64,000 nt of DNA from Siderastrea siderea (taxonomy: Eukaryota; Cnidaria; Anthozoa; Scleractinia; Rhizangiidae). Made by a program: the position numbers and the translations under genes. The notes beneath the pieces are model-generated. The model was not told the origin of the DNA, ran no database searches, and saw nothing but the letters and a program-made list of their open reading frames with translations. Below are positions 1 to 13,268 of the stretch, in pieces. How positions within the stretch are numbered: the stretch's first letter is position 1; every line of letters starts with the position of its first letter. The stretch is from NCBI GenBank assembly GCA_964030785.1, contig OZ034968.1:28296186-28360185 (forward strand). The letters run 5' to 3'.

Positions 1-1056
1 GGTAGCGTTGAGATGTACACATATTAGCATCCCACGTTGGGCAATCATCCTCCTGGTCGCTTCAGTCCCCGGCGACGGTGACCCAACTGGCATGTTCAAT
101 CAGTTTCGATTGATTCTACAGAATTCATCTAACTTATTGTTGTTAATCAACAGTAATGCAATCGAAACCTCTGCAAAGGCCAGGAGCCAACGGAAAGCGA
201 GCGAACAGGGTGCTCAAGGATATAATTTTTAACAGTTTTGGTAGTTTTTTCCGACGAGTAGTCGATTTGTTTTAGTAGGCAACTACTTTTGCGGTAGATA
301 AATAAAAAGAATAAAAGAGAGTAAATTACTTTCTAAGGACCTGACACTGCGGAGGATCGTTGACTAGTTTATCGTTAATCAATCCAGCCAATCAGATTCG
401 CCTGTTTTGTCCGCTGACAATCTTTAGAAAGAACAATGGCGGAGGAAAATGAAACGAGATATGTTTAGGGGAACATATGTTCCATTTTTTTCCTGCTAAT
501 GTTAGCTGATTGTAGCCCCGCTGCAATCTAGCTAACCAGACAAAACCTTTCAGAAAGCTAAAAATGCTTTCACTGGGAGAGAACTGGAAACAAACAAACA
601 AAAGAGCCAACCCTCTAAGCTCTAGCTGACACTGATTCCCAAGGGATCAATAAATAGCTTAACAGTACTAGCCGCCCAAATAACACCTTTTTCCGGAGGG
701 TAAACCAATATCACACTGTACTAACAGCATTAATCAAGTTACCCCACATATTTTTGTCACTCAATGTGTGTTTTATTATTCACTCTTTATCGTGATTTGG
801 GTGTTCAACAATTACAAGATGAATCTCGATTCGCTTACTATTCCTCGCAATACTAAATCAATATCTAAAATGAAATATTCTAATTTACAAAGTTCATTTC
901 TTTGATCAGTTTTCAGTCCGTCCAGTTTGTTTTGATCCCCCGGTTCTCCGTGAGATGTCAACGTCTGTGAAAGTCGAATTCTGCAATTCAGTGGAAAACA
1001 GATACTGTGTTAATGTTATTGCATTACAGGACGTATTTGCCCTCTAAGACCATTAA
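1..1056. other. No gene recognised
   Basis: AT-rich non-coding sequence. A 74-codon open frame at 8-232 has no recognisable domain, start context or splice support. Nothing else stands out. Confidence 0.5.
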
Positions 1057-1165
1057 GCCTCAATAGTGACCAACATCTAACTTCTCCTAACAATATCACT
1101 GCATGATCAAACACAAAGGTTATGAGAATAAAGGAAGTGATCACTAAAGATGAGACGTCTTGACG
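1057..1165 (+). repeat. Interspersed repeat fragment shared with the window end
   Basis: ATGAGAATAAAGGAAGTGAT and the following 23 bases (ending GACGTCTTGA) match 63960-64000 with few changes. Probably two copies of one interspersed repeat. Confidence 0.5.
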
Positions 1166-1835
1166 TGTACCCTAAGAAATATATGAAGACCAGTAAGGAG
1201 AAGACGCAAATTGAAATTGGGGCCATGTTTGGGTTAACTCTTTCACTCCTACAAGTGCCAAATTTCGAAAATAAAAAATTACAAATCTTTTTTTTTTGGT
1301 AAAATACTCATAGCTTTCATTTGAACGCTCACAACAAACAGTGCTTTGTTAGCTATTTTTAGTAAAACTAAAAGAGATACCGATATGTTAGTCGAATTAA
1401 GCCCACAAATAATCCTTCAGGTTTGTCGAAATCGGCTGTATTGGTGTATGGAAGCTGTTAATGAGTGCCTTAAACTACCAATAGCCAGGATGAAAATAGT
1501 TGCTACTTTTTCGGATCGAGTCCCTCCGTCGTTCGTGTCTTGGAAAAATCCCTAGAAGGGCCACACTGTTTTCTTGGAAACCTTTGTTTTGTCACTTCCA
1601 TGTTGTCTTGAGATGAAATTGTGTACATGAAACTGTTATTTGTTCAGAAAAGAAAGATTCTGCGCAGTTAATCGTTTAAACTGTACAATAGGGCTACTTT
1701 TGTGGTAGATGCAACGATTTTACCCTTGCTCGATATGAGTACGTTTTAGGAAGTCCGACGGACGGGCTACTGGATGTCAGACCGTCCGAGCATGGGCAAA
1801 ATTTGCGTTCGGCTCGTTAAAATTGTTAAAAGCCA

Positions 1836-2292
1836 CTATAAGCCCGAATTCAGAACTGAAAATGAATTTCAATAACAGCCTAGTAATTATATTCGGGATG
1901 TCCACACTTGTCTATAAATGTCTAATAAATAGAAGTGACTTTGGCCAAATAACATTGAGTTTTTGGTTTAATTTAGGGATCAGAAAGGAGTCGTTTCAAA
2001 CACCAAAGTTTAGAAGCGAAAGAAACGGCCGCAAGTTAAGTTCTTTAACCGGAAAAGAGTATGCTTTCCATTGTAATTCAATCCACTTTTTCTTACCCTT
2101 TTCTGCAGTATCATCGTATTTTCTTTGATACTGTTTTCTTCTGAAGTTATCAGCTTTGACTGGATTCATCCGGGGATCTTCTTCTCCAAATGTACGTCCC
2201 CACCGGAGCCCCTGTGAGGAGGCGGGTTGTAAGCAGACAGATAGGAAAATACACGAAACGAAGAAGAAGACTATAAGACTTTTAGTTTCCAT
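1836..2292 (-). CDS. Antho-RWamide II-type neuropeptide precursor (RWamide gene 1)
   Basis: Secreted neuropeptide precursor. Residues 1-26 are a strong signal peptide ending in PASS. The next residues are QGLRW, then Gly-Arg. Signal peptidase would expose the Gln (cyclised to pGlu), cleavage at Arg and amidation at Gly would give pQGLRWamide, the sequence known as Antho-RWamide II from sea anemones. Only one peptide copy is present; the rest (TFGEEDPR..., acidic then basic) is a spacer. The coding exon is 2097-2292. An acceptor AG sits directly upstream (exon starts at 2300), and the donor GTAAGA follows 2097 in phase 1. The last exon is less sure: the best phase-matched candidate is 1836-1855, adding VLNSGL and a stop, for 71 aa in total, close to its two paralogues. 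No clear poly(A) signal was found near it. The family and the peptide exon are secure; the 3' end is a guess. The gene points away from the other two RWamide genes. Confidence 0.82.
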
Positions 2293-2309
2293 GGTTTAAC
2301 CTGCAATAA

Positions 2310-5300
2310 AGTGAGAAGATGACATAAATAGAGTCGCATCGACCTCGTATGTTTCACTAACAGGTTTCTTTGCGGTCGACATGCGTAAATCGTAAACAAT
2401 TTCGAGAGGCCGGAATGTGTTAAGCCGTCGAAATCATTGAAAGCTGACAAGGGTTTGATTGCTGCGAGTTAAACGTTTTGGTTGGAAAGGTTTGGCGTAC
2501 ATTCGATTACCGTTGAGCCAACCGTCGAGTCATCGAATGTTGTTTTAACTTTTTTATTCTGTGAGTGAAATCCGAAGACGTCAATACTTTCCTATGGTAG
2601 ATTGGTCGTTTAAGTTGTCCGCGCTTGACAAAATAACATTTCGCGTTTTTAAGGAGAATTTCTATCGAGAAACGAGCATGTTTATGTTTTCTGCCTTTTT
2701 TTGCGATCGTGCCTACACCCATTGAACCTCGCTAAGAACGATTAAAATCAACGTGGTGAAAATGTAAGCTGTTGAGAATACACTGTACTCGAAGAGATTT
2801 TCATAAAAGAATTCGGAAATATCTTTTTCTAACATGTCTACTTCACAATATGTCTCTCGAAGAACCTTTGAAAATGCGATTTAAGACTGATAGAGCTTGA
2901 TCGAAAATCCTCACAGAAACAAGGGGTTGAAATTATAGAAAACTGCCAGATATTGAGGAATTTTTTTACTGTTTGAGTTACAGCCTCAAGAACAACCTTA
3001 AATAAATTATTGAACTTAATATTGATAAAATTTGATTAAAAGTTGTGAAGAAACGACAGTACAAAACTGTAGAATACTCGGCGAGAATTATTTGTCCAAC
3101 TAACAGAAAAAGAAATCGATTTTCCTTACGGTTGATGATTTTCTTTTAGTGTTCCTTCCTCCGCTTAAAACCCGTAGACTTTTGTGTACCTTTCTTCACT
3201 GTTCAACGGCTTATAAAGCCGATACCTCCGGCGACGTGGTTCGTTTTCACAAATTAAGCAGACTAAAAGGATAAAAAGCCTCTAAATGATGGCCACGTAA
3301 TTTGGTTTAATTACTTCCGCATTAAGGATAATGAAAACACAGACCTTTTGACAGAAATAAAGGTTCAATACACGTTCTCTACCATACAAAAATTTTCACC
3401 TGTTTTCTGGAATCTTGAAATCCCACAAATCGGGGTTCGTTAGCGACTTTTAACACTAAGCCAATTATAGGTACTGAATTTATTGAAGTAGAATTTTTTC
3501 GCCGTCTTTTGCTGTTCGATTTAAGGAATTAAATTTGCTTTCATGGACATGTTAATATTGTAAATATTTGGAACTGTCACTGAACAAATTTCTCAAATAA
3601 CGTCAGCCTTTTGCCGAGGAAGTATTAGCCTTAGACTAGTGCGTCAAGTAAAAATTTGTACACACAAACATAATTACTAAATTGATTCTTTGCAAACAAC
3701 TCTAGTTTTCCTTTGTTTAAGGCTAATTCGATTCACGACTAGCCATTGTCATTTTTTTGGGGGAAATAAACTTTTGATGTTCTTTTCCAACACCGAATTC
3801 TGTCACTGGAAAGTTGATTAATCATTTTCTCTAAATTACACAGCAGGGTGAAATTAAAGATGCAACTAAAAGATGTTGTTTTTAAAGAACCATACCAGCT
3901 TTTTACCAGCTTAACAACAGCAGATGTTTAAAGCCTCTTTGGGCGTTTTATTCAATTTTCTTGGGCGATCTGCGTTCAAGAAGGAAATCGAGAAATTACA
4001 GAACCACTAATTTTTTGCCAAGTTAGAAATTAAATTCAAAAAGCATTGTTATTTATCCTTCTGTCGCATTTACTTTACTGCTATAAGCTAATGTGCCATT
4101 TAAAGAATACAGCCGAGCAGGCTTTAATTGTCTCCTTGGGTTATTAACTTCAAAAAATTATCTTCAAAAAGCTTTGTTTTTTATCAATGCCACTCTTTTC
4201 TTCAAGAACACACTAATCCATTTAGGTGGAAATTCTGGAAAATATTTTCCTGTGCCTGCAGCAACTAACACAATGGAGAAGTGATGAGAACAAAATCATA
4301 TTAGGCCATAAATACTTTGACCTTAGTTAGAGAAATATATTGAAAATAAAATTTGTGAAAAGATCCTTGAAAGAAATAATTTGCTTCTTTATGGAACAAA
4401 ATCAAGAGCAATCTTCACATATTATGGCGCTCTTTAAGATTTAATTTCAAAATGTTCATTGCCTCTTTGGTGATTAAAAGCTCTTACTTTTTGGGAGCAA
4501 TATGTAGAAAAAGATTGTAATCTCAGGGAATATTGACCGTGACTCTGAGTTCTGGTGAGTAATTGGAAGTTACTATGACAAATTATCAGCGTGCAATAGT
4601 AATGGTATTGATCTAAGCGGGCAGGAAGTAATAAGGAACAGATGAATTACATGGACGTTCTAACATCGCTGGATAGATAAACCTACACTTATAGCTGTTG
4701 ACATTTAAGGGCAGTTAAAAGATTCAGATTCTACGCTTTTATAACCAAAACTACCGAGCGTTAAACTGAGGCTTTTAAATAGTAAAATCATATGATTTTG
4801 TCATCTACCGTGTATTGCTTCTGATATTGGCTTTTGCGTCATATAGCAACTAATGGTTGACAATTACAATTGGCCCAGAATGATATTTTGAAACGGAATA
4901 CAAACAAAGAGGGGGGAAAAGGAGAAAAAAGAAGCTGTGTACATGGTCCTATACTGAGGCGGTCGCGAGACTAAAGCAGATATTACTTTCTTTTGTAGGC
5001 GCCATACCGAATACTTTAAAGCACTCCTTCAGCTTGTTGTGACACATAACTTTAAATAGTCTTCAACAGTTTTATTTGTTGTGACCAGGACAGAATAGGA
5101 CTATGGTTTATAATACAGTTAGTGATAAAAAGGCTGTGACTTCCTTTGTTTTATCGGTACGGTGCTTCCACCTTTGTCGCTGACCTAAGTTTGATTTCAA
5201 TTGCTTGTGGTTTTATCGCTTTTTTAAGGGATAACCTTCCTTGAGACAGATTTAACTAGATTTCCAAATGCCTGTGGTTTTGTCGTTTTTTCAAGGACTG

Positions 5301-6030
5301 ATATTCCCCCCAGACATCCTGACTGATTTCAAACTGGTCAGTCGTAAATCAGTCCTAAAAAGGGAAAACTGATTAATAGAACCCGTTTCAATTTGTAACC
5401 GGCTCCACTGCAAGGAAACCTGGAGTGAGCAGTTTTTGGCTAAACCTCGGAAATAAAGAATTTCAACTTGTACCGCAGAAAAGAAAAAAAAATGTGAGAG
5501 AATTCAGCAAAAAATGTCAACTATAAGAAAATAGCATAACACATTTTAATAGTATTTTGAAGGCTGGTTTTCCTATCATCACCGCAATCTGAAATGCGCA
5601 AGGTTTAAAAAATAAGAAAGTTATAAAATGAACACGACTCAAAGATATTTATATCTCTTCCCAGTTTACAACAAATTTATAAACTAAAAGAATCAATTTT
5701 GTTCTTCAAAGATTACATGAAATCTTTAGTGTGTCGGCTTTGTGGTTTCAGTTGTTTTAACCTTCGTATAATTTTAGTTCAAGAAATCTAGGGTGAAATA
5801 TTTTACATAAAATAAATTGTATCTTTCCAGTTAATAAAGAGAAATTAAATAACATTAGCAAATTCTACATTACTGGTTGAAACTCGTTTTCTTTCCGATT
5901 GAGGTTACGCCTTCATCTGCGAACAATCAGATAAAGACACAGCGACGGACAAAAATTTTAACTCATCTTTTCGTGTCGTAGGTAAAGAATAATAGGCGAA
6001 TGCCAATTCCGTGGTCAAATCTTCTTCGGT
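2310..6030. other. Non-coding, AT-rich
   Basis: Upstream region of RWamide gene 1. Apart from the tentative 5' exon near 3.15 kb, only short unsupported frames and a local near-duplicate around 5205-5290 (TGTGGTTTTATCGCTTTTTT / TGTGGTTTTGTCGTTTTTTC). Confidence 0.5.
3129..3215 (-). promoter_or_regulatory. Possible promoter and 5' UTR exon of RWamide gene 1
   Basis: On the minus strand a TATAAG box lies at 3215-3210. It is followed by untranslated sequence and a GTAAGG donor just below 3129. The acceptor at 2301-2302, directly before the gene 1 start codon, needs such an upstream exon. The match is to simple motifs only, so this is tentative. Confidence 0.2.
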
Positions 6031-6206
6031 AATTAATTGAGGGTTGTCCAATACTCCGACAAATTTATGCATGGCATTGTGTTGTATTCACTTCACATAA
6101 CAATACTGTACAAAAGCATAACAAAAAAGAATGAAGCAAAACAATAAGAAATTTAACAATGCTTTGCATAAATTTGTCGGAGTATTGGACAAGTATGAAT
6201 TAATTA
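6031..6206. repeat. Short inverted-repeat element (MITE-like)
   Basis: Arms of about 45 bp read toward each other: TCCAATACTCCGACAAATTT near 6047 and its reverse complement near 6168, with AATTAATT at both outer ends and an AT-rich loop. No coding capacity. Confidence 0.6.
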
Positions 6207-6927
6207 GTTTAAGTAAATTCTAGAGAAATCCTCTGTCCACGCCTTGTTATTTGTTATAGTCCTACGTACTGAAGGAAGCTCAGTAATACATGTAAATTCT
6301 ATTACGACAGGAAGTTTCTACTTTTATCTTGCAGCTTTATGTTATGTCGCCATGCATAAGTGATTCCTTATGTAAGGAAATACTCAGTGGAGTTAAGTAT
6401 TTTGCCTTCGGGATAAAAGTTGTCTTTTTATGATACCATCAGGCCTCTCAGAGGGAAGCATGATGTTTCCCTTTGGTTTTCACATGAATGGGTTGACGCA
6501 GATACGTGGAAAGAAGTGTTTATCGTCGAGAATTACGTTAACCAGCGATCAGGCTCTGTTTTCGTTTCGTTCGTTGAAAAATTCAGGCGGAAAAGGCGAA
6601 ACATTTGAACAGCCTAATATCTACCGAAAATTCGATGCGTCATCAAAAAGACCATCGCTCTTGCTCGCCCTCGGGTTAAACGTGGCTTAGACGACGATAA
6701 CACAATTTTTCACTGAAAGTCACGCCATTTCTTCTAAGAATGGTTTTCATTTAGTTGTGTTCTGTATTTAGTTAACATCAGTTCAAGGTATTGCTTTGTA
6801 GCAGCAGGTTTCTTATTTTTTTGAGTGCTTTTTCGCTGCCCATGCATATCCTTGTGTGAAGTCGTTAATTTCAAAAGCATTCAGTGGAGTTTCAGGAGTG
6901 CCTTAGTTGCCTAAGGTATTCCCCGAT

Positions 6928-7311
6928 TAAAGGGACTGTCACGGGGATTTTTACGTTTTTGGGTGAAAAATGGCTGAAATTTAAATCAAGTACCTTTTCT
7001 CGCACATGGGATACGTACAACGTCAAAAGAAGGGAATCGAATAATTTCCTCAAAGGAGGAACAAACCTTAATCGTGGCGATTTTTCCAAGAAACGAAGGA
7101 AAAACGTCGAAACATCAACTTAATGTTTTCAAGTTGCAATCCATTCCCATCCTTGCAATCCGTAGCCAAACACCCTTAATTATAGTCTCAGAAAACTAGT
7201 GGAGCAATTTTAAACGAAGCTGCGAACCAGTATTTTCGGGGTTTCCTCTGATTGGAATATGTCTTTTAGCTTTTCAAAGTTTTCCTAAAAATTGGTGACA
7301 GTGTTCCTTTA
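6928..7311. repeat. MITE-like element with TAAAGG...CTGTCAC ends
   Basis: Left end TAAAGGGACTGTCAC and right end GTGACAGTGTTCCTTTA are imperfect inverted repeats. A diverged relative of its inner part lies at about 20700-21010, upstream of RWamide gene 2. The overlapping open frames are not convincing genes. Confidence 0.45.
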
Positions 7312-8019
7312 ACTTTGAAGAAAATCTTAAGTTTCTTACATAACTGTTATTCTGGGTATGAAAAAAAGTCCAGGTAGGCAAGACAAATTATAGGTAGATA
7401 AGCAGCCCACACGACGGGTGCTAAACGCCGGTTTTCTGTAGCATGAAGCTACCAGGAATCTGGGCGACGGAGCAGTTCATACGTTTGAGGAAGAACATTT
7501 GGTCTCCTGGGTTTTTCTTCAAATTCAATAGTTTATCCATAAATAAACCACTCTTCATAGCATATGAGATGGCTTAGTCCGTGATAAGAAGGAATTTTCT
7601 GATTGGCTTCCTAAGTGTTCTGTATTGTGTAATACGGGCCGCTAAGAAGGATCGCTCACAAATACAATATCATCATTCGTGCTTTCACAAATATTAAAAA
7701 CAAAAAATCGTAGGGTGGGACCTTTCTCCGTTGTGTCTGACATACAAAAAAGGCAAATTTCTGCAAAGTGTCACTAAAATTTTATTCAGTGTTTGCTACT
7801 CGCATTTACCTATACTGATCGCACAGTATTTGAAGAAAAACCGATTTTCAAGTTTTTCCCCACACGTTTTATGGGTCCTATACCCATTAACTTACAATTG
7901 CAAGAAATGAACTTGACCAATACCTTGAAGATTATTAAGGGGCTTTCAAAAGCGGTTTTTTTTTCTTTTGCAGTGATTTTATATAATTAAGTACGATTTC
8001 CAATCACTTGTGGATACTA

Positions 8020-8200
8020 ACGACGATATTCGATATTCGTTGCGATCTTACGGCGATATGATTGCAGCGGCAGACTGCGACAGCTCCGGCGTAGGAAAAT
8101 TGCGATCAAATTACCTTGAAATCGCTTCGAATATCACCGGCTGTTTTACTCAGGCGATTTGAATTCGCTCTTAAAATCGCTGAAAAATCGCCTACGTAAA
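8020..8200. repeat. Fragment of a 'GCGATCGCTGA'-rich repeat
   Basis: Many GCGAT/ATCGC words in a short stretch, as in the elements at 13360-14010 and 27125-27332. Probably a decayed copy of the same family. Confidence 0.35.
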
Positions 8201-8884
8201 CTACCTTAACGTTACTGTATTATGCGCAATTTTTGTTAGTGTTTTTTTCTTAACAGGATTAAGCACCGAACTACTTAGTTCAAAGGATTTTTCGGTTTTC
8301 GCTAATTTTAACGGCATTTTTTACTTTTTGTTAACAAGTGATTGATCATTGAGTATTAAGTTAAGAATTTGAATGACATCACTGAATTCCTTTGATTTAG
8401 ATGTCGCTAAAAATAAGCGGTAACCTTGAGGTAATTGCAGCCCTAATACTGCGGACCTGTCATGTGCGGGCCCCGTTTCGTGGTCATGTTCGACGAAAGG
8501 CAGTATTGCAATGGTTGTAAGTTTACTTGCACTGGAGATATTGTATAAATTTTAGTGTTCGAAGCACTGATTGACGCATTTTATTAGTTTTCAACTGAAG
8601 AGCAATTCATTTTTACAAATTCAATTGGTGGGGTGCTTGGAGGCCCAAACTATCGAAGAAAAAGAACAAACCAACAATCAAAGACACGAAGCATTACCCG
8701 GCCTTCCATTAGACTTAATGCACACTTTTGTTCGATGTTACATGATATATCACACCAATATGTGTGGTTGACGCGTAAAGGAAAAGGCGTAAGTGATACT
8801 TATACGGGAAAAATATCTACTGAAAGAAGCAGGTCTCTTTTAACAAGTTGAAATCCTGACACTGACAATCTTAGACAAGTCGAC

Positions 8885-9620
8885 GGGTTCTTTATTCAAA
8901 GTTCTTGGTTCTATTTATTGTATGAAACTGATTCAGAGTCATGAATGTGGTCTTAGCTCTAAAGTAGTCTCTATTGTTTATTTTTTCTAATATCTTGTGA
9001 ATGAAAAGCGTCGCTGTTCACAAGTTATAATCTTTGTACCATCTTGAAACGAGAAGATCGGGGTATCATTGACAGCTCTTTGTTGTTTAAAATGTCTATG
9101 AACTCATGTTCCCATTCTTAGCTCTAAGCTATTCTCTATCATACAAGTTTCTCTGACTTTCATTCTCTGAATGAAAAAGCGTCGCCGTTTTCAAGTTGTG
9201 AACTCTACGATGAAACATTAGGCTTGCCACAACAAGGATACGTACAAATTTCTATGTTGTTTAAAACTGATTCGCGGGCATGAATAGAGTCATCTTCCCA
9301 CTTTTAGATTTGACCTGTTCACTAAGATATAATTTCCTTTTCAACATTCTCAATGAAAGACGTCACTTTTTCATAAGTTGTAATCTACGATCTTCAGAAA
9401 ACATGACGGGGGCTCCGTTTAAAGCTCTTGATGAAAAACTGATAAAAAAAAAATAACGCAGGCGTGTATACTGACAGGTCACTAAGCTACTGCCTTTACT
9501 TTTTTTTTCTCTAACATCCCCTGAATGAAAACGGTCATTGTTTCAAATGCCATTTTTGCACGATATTTAGTCGACACAGCATGGACTCCTTAATTCAGGC
9601 ATAGCTCTCTATTGTGTCAG
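8885..9620. repeat. Four diverged tandem copies of a unit of about 175 bp
   Basis: The phrase TGAATGAAAA-GCGTC followed by CAAGTTGTAATCTACGAT recurs near 8999, 9169, 9352 and 9523, spaced about 170-183 bp. Other parts of the unit (GTTGTTTAAAACTGATTC, CTTAGCTCTAA) recur in the same order. No open frame runs through the copies. Confidence 0.55.
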
Positions 9621-9624
9621 AAAT

Positions 9625-12221
9625 ATTATTAATGAGCTTACCGCCGGGCTTTAGACGGCGATGCTAAATCCACGGTTCTCTATTGTCAGTATATTCCAGC
9701 TGGCAGGTCGATAAAGGTAGTTTTGTTGAGTCTCTAGTGTTTTTACAATAATTCAGAAAGTTAAAACAACATGAGTTCATTAGCGATATCCTGGCGATAC
9801 AATAAACTTTTTATCTTAAGCCTGTAATGTACCCCTGGAGCTATATGAAAATACACCGTATGTGAAGTCGTCAAAATATTATTTCACTCCATGAAAAAGG
9901 AAAATCCTTTGATGGTCACAATATAGAATTTCTGTTACAGACAAAACAATTAGAACCATTCTGTTGAGCCCAATAAAGAGCACCACAACAAAGTATATTG
10001 TAAAGGAAATTTTAACTGAAGTGAATGGATACACTTAAGGAAATCATTTACAGCCATACAACTTTGCACTAACAAACCAGGAAAGTGCTGCTTCAGAGTA
10101 GTATATTAAGTATCTTTGATTTGAGTGATCACGCTGTGGGATTTGCAGCAGAAGTAAATGATATAACCACTTTACCCAACTAAAGGTTAGACTAAAAGAG
10201 GAAAAGGCGAATCAGTATCCATCTTTCCCAAGCAGTTATACCTCTTCACTTGTGAAAGAAAACAGCTATCATGATAACCTCTAAGAAAAAACTTTATAGA
10301 TTTGTCATGCCATTTGTGTTGTTGCCTACGGATATTCTTTAGCCAATTGCCAAATACGAGCAATGATTGCATTCTAGCTACACTTAGCAAAGAAAGAGTA
10401 TATGTCAGCATCGTTGTTCCGAGTTCGAGTCGACGCATCTAGAGTAAGTTAAAGTTGAGTTCAAGTAAAGTTCTAGAACGAGGGCAAGCGGTGACCCTAT
10501 ATATATATAGCTATCTGCATCTGAAAGTTAACCGTTGAAAAATCATGCCTAACCTAAAATACGGAACTGCTAAATGCTAAAAAAAAAACTGAAAAAATCA
10601 GTAGTTATTTTCTCCTAACTCTAACCCCAGCTTAAGCAGTTAAGTGAAATCGAACTCAACTCGAAAGTATGAATTCCTTGGTACGTGGCTGATTGTGTGG
10701 CTGTACATACTGCTGCAACCTTTCCTTCTCGAGAGGTTAATGCAAAATAATGATAAAGAGCAAAATTAAGTGATTTATTGCATGTAGCTTTGATTAAGTC
10801 AGTCTTGGAGTTCTGCGAGAAGTTATAGCTGCATCGGGTAAGGTAGGCCCTTTAAAATACCCTGAACTTGACCCGAGCCTTAGTTTTGACAAAATAAATT
10901 ACACAGTTTTCAACATGTAACGTTTCTGGCAGTGTTTGTTTGCTTCAAGTAAATTCTCGAAAAAGGAGGTCGAATGAATAATGAAAATCAAAATGTTCGT
11001 TTATGAAAAAGGTCTTTTTTGAGATACCGTTCTATTTCTCAATTATTCATCATTACAATTGCGGTAATTGGTCAAATCTGATTTATTATAAGTTTGTTTG
11101 GCGTCGTTGTTGTAATCTTTTGATTTGCCTCAGAGGTATCTTGTTCCAAGGAAGGAAGTGAAATATTGTGCCAACCAACGCATAATTATGTTTTTTTAAA
11201 TATACGTCTTTTTATTAGCTGATTTTCAGTTGATTTTTGTTGTTGTTATTTTTAACTGGCTTAAATCTTATTTCGTTTCTCAGTATATGCCGGTAATGAG
11301 ACCACCAACAGGGACCATTTGGTCAACAATTCAGATTTATTATTGCTTTCAGATTACGGTATATCGAGCCCGTCCTTTAAATTTGACGCTTGCCATGCCA
11401 AGAGTCTAACATTCTATATGCAGGAAAATAAGAAAGCCTTTTTCCAAGCATACTTTACATATTGCCTTTTTGTCTGTTTTCTCTTCAGAATTAGACAACA
11501 TTATTTCTAGCGTTTTTTTTTCTGTTGGCTGAAGTTAGTTTGGCTTTTCAGTTCCGGATTTTAAGCGACGTTAAGGGAACCAAAACACCAGGAGCCTTCC
11601 TTCTAGTACAAAGGACCTTAAGTGTTGATAACCAATCTCCCGTTTGATCTTTATAAATATATGGATTTTTTCTGGTAGATAGAAATTGCCGGTTCCTTTG
11701 GAGGCGTTATATGCAAACATAATGCCTGCAGTAATCAGCTGGCCAAATAATTTCCTATATAAATGAATGAAGAAAACCAAATCCTCCACCTATTTGTAAT
11801 ACACTCGGACAAGAGGGTAGTATCACCACACAGTCTTGGCAGCAGAAAAACAAATTGAATTTGAGGCTGCGATAGAGACAAGTGTTTAAGGTATTTAATA
11901 CGTATACTGTTCGTGATATGGATTTCAGGGTTGCTATTTTTAAATTATCATTTTTACTTTCGATATATTTGCTGACAAAATCTTTTTTTATACATTGATT
12001 GTTATGAAATATTTGACACAAAGGTACTCCTCTTTGGTGTTGTAACTATTTTGGTGTGATTGTGAAAGCCAAGGCCATACAAACGCCGGGCAATAACTGT
12101 TTCATACAAACTGGCATGAAATCGGACCAAGGCTCCAAATATCCTGTAGAATATACCAACCATATTGAGTGACAAACGTAATAATTAAAAACAATTTTCC
12201 TCATAACTGATCGAGGTAAAC
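9625..12221. other. Non-coding, no feature recognised
   Basis: Unique-looking AT-rich sequence with only short open frames on both strands. Confidence 0.5.
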
Positions 12222-12637
12222 AGGCGGATCCTTGCTGACGTCATTGTTTACATCTTGAAAATTGAAAGTCACCCGATAAACAAAGATTATAACTAGAAGG
12301 AGCATACAACATTTAGTTAACATGCGAAGTTTGAAAGAAAAAGGATGGAAACCGGTTTTCAAATGATGCTTTCAAAATTTACAACATTTACAGACGTTTG
12401 TATGGCTAGGTGGCAACCCTTGCCAGCCAGCCCTACAAACGTCTGTAAATTTGACCTTTTTCTAAAAGGAATAGCTCGTTCAATTTTCAACATTCTCCTC
12501 TCATATTTGGTATTTTTACTAATTGTGCCAGTGTCTTTCAATTTGTCGTGTTTTCATTTGCCAGCTAGCTATAAAATTTTCGATAACTTATGATAATGCT
12601 TAGATCAAAGACTGCGGACATAAACAAGGATCCGCCT
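12222..12637. repeat. Nested hairpin element
   Basis: Outer arms AGGCGGATCCTTG (12222) and CAAGGATCCGCCT (12625) are exact inverted repeats. A second exact pair, ATTTACAGACGTTTGTA (12386-12402) and its complement (12434-12450), sits in the centre. Together they suggest a foldback or MITE-like element. Confidence 0.5.
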
Positions 12638-13268
12638 ATTGCCACTTGTTGAAATTGAAAGAAGACCAGCACATTGACTAGAAATTCTGTCGTCCAGAAA
12701 GAACTGTTGTCATTTATGAGAGAATACCTTCTTCCTGGTGTAATTTAGCCTTTCTACATTTTTCTTTTCATTTTAAACCATTTATCCTTAGTTCGTGGCT
12801 TAGAGCAGTCTTGTCGCCTCGATACTTTGTTTTGTTGATATCTCCGAGTTGAGCACTAGGCAAGCATGACTCTCACCGGCTCCTCCGCGTGTGTTATCAT
12901 GTTCCCGGCAAGATCCCCAAGTACCTCACCTCATGCCACCTGTTACAATTCTAGCCACACCTAAGTTAGCTGCTAGGATCAGTATCCATCTCTATCCTCA
13001 AAAGGAAGGCGTATAACATTCGCAGTACCTTCATACCGCTGATGGCTCGTTAACTTACCAACCACCACAATGGTTATATACATTAACATACTTTAATGCC
13101 TCCACTTTCTATCCCTAAGAGCGTTATACTATGAAGGGCATGATCTGTTCGTTTGCTTCGCTTAATGCATGCTTTACTTGTCGAATCGATGTAGCTACTT
13201 CAAAAAAAGTCAAAGTTAATTGCGAAATGACATGAATAAAATCGTCGCTTCAAAGTATTTTAAACCAA

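Noticed and set aside
8..232. Open frame of 74 codons at the window start
   Set aside because: No domain, no signal peptide and no splice support; could be the end of a gene outside the window, but nothing shows it.
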